The position numbers were made by a program, and so were the translations under genes. Under the pieces are notes generated by a model. That model ran no database searches. It was not told the DNA's origin and worked only from the letters and a program-made list of their open reading frames with translations. 10,351 nucleotides of DNA from Euperipatoides rowelli (Eukaryota; Onychophora; Udeonychophora; Euonychophora; Peripatopsidae): NCBI GenBank assembly GCA_003024985.2, contig PXIH01S0011677.1, one strand, 5' to 3'. Shown in pieces: positions 7,688 through 10,351 of the stretch (the stretch's first letter is position 1; each line of letters opens with the position of its first letter).

Positions 7688-8596
7688 AGTGTCAATCAAA
7701 AGTAATAATGATTAAAAAAGACCAGACGTTTCCAATTTTAAAAATAAAACAAGTTTTAATTTACAAGCATAGGGCTGTTAACAAAAATTAAGAGTTCTTG
7801 GAACTTAATAAAAAGATTTTTCGGCCTTTTGTTTTTCATAGAGTTTTGAAGCTTTTCTTATACAGATAAGATAAAAAAAAACTTTTTTTTCTTTCCCTTT
7901 TTTTATTTGACATGGTCATATTGTTGGAAATTATATTATCATTTCCTACAAAGCCTCTTGGGACTTAGGTTTAAACAATAAGTTAGTTTGTAGGCCTAGC
8001 TAGTACCCTACATATAGGATGAAACCATGAGAATATCCAATCGACCATGTTAATACTATTTCATTAAAGATACAGCTGTACTTCTTAGAAATTTTTAAAG
8101 ATAGTAATGGGAAATCTAAAATAAACTGTTGAATTAATTGCAACACACACCCTCCAGTTTTTATATGACTCTTATACAAATATGGTCCTTTATTAAATTA
8201 TAGATCGTGGATTTTTTTTATCTACTTGAGTCCAACCAAAACAACTAACAGAGGAATATAGCTAAATACATAATTGAGAAAAATTCAACTCATAGATACT
8301 GAGATATTTTTAATGTTGGGATTAAAATAGACTAACTAATGCCCATAATTATTATTAAGCTTTGAATTATCACAGAAATAAAAACAGTTACAGTCTATAT
8401 AAATTTTTAAAGAATTTTTATAATTAAGTATTACAATGCTTTATGTATGTAAACTTCAAATATATCTCAAAAGTTTCACATCATCCTCCATTAAAAATTG
8501 CAATAAATAATAATATTGTGCATAGCCATTTATATTATGTCCTTGTTATTTTGAGAGGATTCTGTTTTCAGCTTTTATTTTTTTTATATATACTGT
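7688..8596. other. AT-rich stretch, nothing supported
   Basis: This interval is very AT-rich with A and T runs. I saw no coding region on either strand, no tRNA-like cloverleaf, no tandem repeat and no terminal inverted repeats. Confidence 0.6.
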
Positions 8597-8599
8597 ATG

Positions 8600-8781
8600 T
8601 CCTAACTTTCTTATTAAAATTTTTTTTTGTTCTAACAGTTGACGATCTGTTAAAAGAAACTAAAAAATCTAAATCAGATCATAATGAAAAACATCCATTT
8701 TATATTAAAAGCTTTAAATGGATTATATTAATTGTTTTTATTTTGAAACTAAAAGCTAGACTTTCTCTTTGTTCAAAGTAA
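8600..8781 (+). other. Possible 3' splice site with a short downstream exon
   Basis: A branch-point-like TCCTAAC (8600-8606) is followed by a T-rich tract and TTCTAACAG, ending at AG 8637-8638. This is a textbook metazoan acceptor layout. The downstream reading is VDDLLKETKKSKSDHNEKHP, hydrophilic and Lys-rich, then hydrophobic AT-driven residues to TAA 8779-8781. A donor is not clear (GTAAAA near 8778 is weak). The longer frame from ATG 8443 is mostly Leu/Phe/Tyr encoded by the T-rich tract itself and is not credible as one protein. T-rich DNA makes acceptor look-alikes often, so this is a weak call. Confidence 0.2.
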
Positions 8782-8810
8782 AAGAACTTTCCTTTCAAAA
8801 CAAAAGATAG

Positions 8811-8972
8811 TGGGCAGCAAACCCTCAATCTGCTATCAGAGAGAACAAGGAAAATAATCAGTTGCTCCTGTTTAGTTTACAACTCAAATCAGTAGTTCAG
8901 CGAGAATTCTCCGAGCTGAGTAGTCAGCCCATGCTGCCTCAACAAGGTACACAAAAAAGCATCAATCCTTAA
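8811..8972 (+). other. Possible coding fragment in a small GC-richer island
   Basis: The plus frame 8811-8972 is open for 53 codons between TAG (8808-8810) and TAA (8970-8972), with ordinary protein composition (IRENKENNQLLLFSLQLKSV, then QREFSELSSQPMLPQQG). It has no early ATG. CAACAAG followed by GTACAC at 8946-8951 could be a donor, and TAG or CAG upstream could be an acceptor, so an exon is possible. A hand count over 8811-8950 gives 63 G or C in 140 bases (45%), well above the flanks. The minus strand also reads fairly well (LLRQHGLTTQLGEFSLNY) but has stops. Strand and status are uncertain; no family is recognised. Confidence 0.25.
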
Positions 8973-9176
8973 AGAGAGTTAGCATGTTAGAACAATAAAA
9001 ACTTTTCTTCATTATTTGAATAATCATAATACTTAGAAATTCACTCTTTTTTTATTACCTTTTGTTTCGTGGCCTCTTCTGACATTTTTTGTTATAATTT
9101 AAATATGAAAACTGTAAATGCCTTTTCTGGCTAATAATTAATATTTGTAATTTTTAAACTTCACTATGAGTCATTA

Positions 9177-9676
9177 TCATCCCCCGTCGAGTTGAACAAA
9201 GGATCCATGGCACTGAGTGATACTATAAATGGGAATTCCCTTTCCAAGGCCTAAGTGATCAATCAAAACATAATTGTGAACCCGATTGGAAGCTATTAAA
9301 ATATTCATAAATATTTATCTCAGACATTCATTAGTGTGTTTTCCTTTGATCTACCAAATTTCATAGTGTGTTTTATCCTAAACATAAATTTTGGATAACT
9401 GATGGGAAAAGGTATAAAACCTAATGTTTTCATTATTCTTGGTCCAGAAAATCCATTCAAATCAAGACTTCATTCTGTTCCAGTGCTGACCAAGTCCAGA
9501 GTTTTTCCCCGGCTGAGATGATATAAAGACAAATCAACNTGCATATATCTGTTTTGTGGTCATTCTATACTACTAGTGCCTTTGACAACTTTGCTGTGTT
9601 CTAGATTAGTAAATTTGTTAAGCCGTAATACTATTATGACGACCTTGTCTATAAATTCAGCTAGCCAGACTCTGTA
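9177..9676 (-). pseudogene. Unidentified broken coding region, minus strand
   Basis: I do not recognise the product. The minus-strand frame from 9676 reads WLAEFIDKVVIIVLRLNKF and LEHSKVVKGTSSIE to TGA 9562-9560. It continues past an undetermined base (9539) as HLSRGKTLDLVSTGTE to TGA 9472-9470. It then reads LDLNGFSGPRIMKTLGFIPF and FRIKHTMKFGRSKENTLMNV to TGA 9322-9320. Immediately after, a second frame from ATG 9308 gives 43 codons (VLIDHLGLGKGIPIYSITQC, then HGSFVQLDGG), ending in the cluster TGA-TAA-TGA at 9179-9171, a natural-looking end. About 118 codons of the main frame carry no stop other than TGA. A hand count of 9441-9520 gives 37 G or C in 80. It may be one decayed gene with a frameshift near 9315. 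Chance is not excluded, since the plus strand also has a short open stretch over 9440-9510. Confidence 0.4.
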
Positions 9677-10351
9677 TCAGCCTAAGAAACAATATTATCT
9701 TAACAAATATCAAGGAAGAAATTCATTCCTTTTGTGATATAAAGAAATTAAAAAAATAATTAAAAATTTTAAGATGGAAGAAATAAAGCTATTGAGAAAA
9801 CAAAGTTAGAAATCTTTTTCTCCATTTAATTGCAGCCAACCTACGAAGAAAAACCGTAACTGTTAAATCCGCTTTGCCACAGTAGATCAAAAAGCAGCTA
9901 CACAAGCCATTCTGTCAAGTTAATTTCAAGGTACATAAGAAAGATATGCCATTTAAAGATGAGATCTTCTAAAAGGTGAAAAAGTAATATTGTCATAAAG
10001 AGCATTTCCCTTAAAGAAACACATACCATGCCAACAGCTTCACTCAAACATCAGTAACTCCGAACAATTTAATTCCGCTCACCTCCGAATAATTTGTAGA
10101 ACGCTTTGACAAGATAGACTTTTAAAATAGTCAAATAGAAACCTGTGAAGACTGAACTAAAAAGAAAATAAATCTAACAAGATCAGCAAGGCAACAACCT
10201 GTACACCTGAAAAAAACTGTGAAAGGTACCTAAAAACTTCAACTACTGTAAGTTCTTTTTTAATTCATTTTACCTGTAAATCAAAAGAGGCATAGTAATA
10301 ATAATAAATTTTTGTCATTTTATTTTACATTTTTTTAAATATTTCATTAAC
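9677..10351. other. AT-rich stretch, at most very degraded coding on the minus strand
   Basis: No gene is supported. The longest suggestive piece is minus frame 10050-9901, open for 50 codons between TGA (10053-10051) and TAG (9900-9898) and followed by 18 more codons to TAG 9843. It contains FKWHIFLMYLEINLTEWLV. An adjoining frame, 10118-10047, has STNYSEVSGIKLFGVTDV. Both are short and dominated by residues that AT-rich DNA encodes by default, so chance is a fair explanation. No repeat array or RNA gene was seen. The end of the window, 10260-10351, is nearly pure A/T. Confidence 0.45.

Noticed and set aside
8227-8237. GAGTCCAACC as an inverted copy of the GGTTGGACTC in the leader
   Set aside because: Only about ten bases match and the flanks do not, so it is probably chance.
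8443-8781. 112-codon ORF that would be a multi-span membrane protein
   Set aside because: Its hydrophobic residues come from a T-rich tract that better fits a polypyrimidine tract or plain AT-rich DNA; no family motif and no good composition outside 8639-8700.
9177-9676. Nuclear copy of mitochondrial DNA, because TGA could mean Trp
   Set aside because: None of the readable blocks resembles a mitochondrial protein, and neighbouring relics also contain TAA stops.

Overview
The window looks like AT-rich, non-coding-dominated eukaryotic nuclear DNA, most likely from an invertebrate animal. There is no bacterial gene organisation: no operons and no ribosome-binding sites. The best-supported content is the decayed body of one LTR retrotransposon. 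The host cannot be named from the sequence.

Positions about 1-5884 (plus strand) hold a Ty3/gypsy-type retroelement. An untranslated leader (or the end of the 5' LTR) is followed by gag from the ATG at 262, with a coiled-coil-like N-terminal helix, a helical capsid-like part and one CCHC zinc knuckle at 1573-1610. A long Asn/Lys-rich linker leads into an aspartic protease (D-I-G-S at 2527-2538, ILGMDFL at 2737-2757). Reverse transcriptase (YLDN instead of YxDD at 3520-3531), RNase H and integrase follow. The integrase has an HHCC zinc-binding domain, a split DDE core and a GPY/F C-terminal module, and pol ends with a basic tail at 5884. The order protease-RT-RNase H-integrase is the Ty3/gypsy order. 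The reading frame is broken by many stops and frameshifts, several of them at homopolymer runs, so this copy cannot make its proteins. I found no matching 3' LTR and no recognisable envelope gene.

Positions 5885-10351 are mostly AT-rich sequence without clear genes, but contain three GC-richer islands. The strongest, 6957-7687 (minus strand), reads as an intronless, broken gene of roughly 240 codons that I cannot identify. A second minus-strand island at 9177-9676 also reads as a broken gene; all three stops inside its main frame are TGA. A third island, 8811-8972, is open for 53 codons on the plus strand. These may be relics of one inserted foreign or duplicated segment, or a decayed host gene. 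That is inference.

How the parts relate: the retroelement genes would have formed one gag-pol unit. Nothing in the sequence ties the right-hand islands to it.
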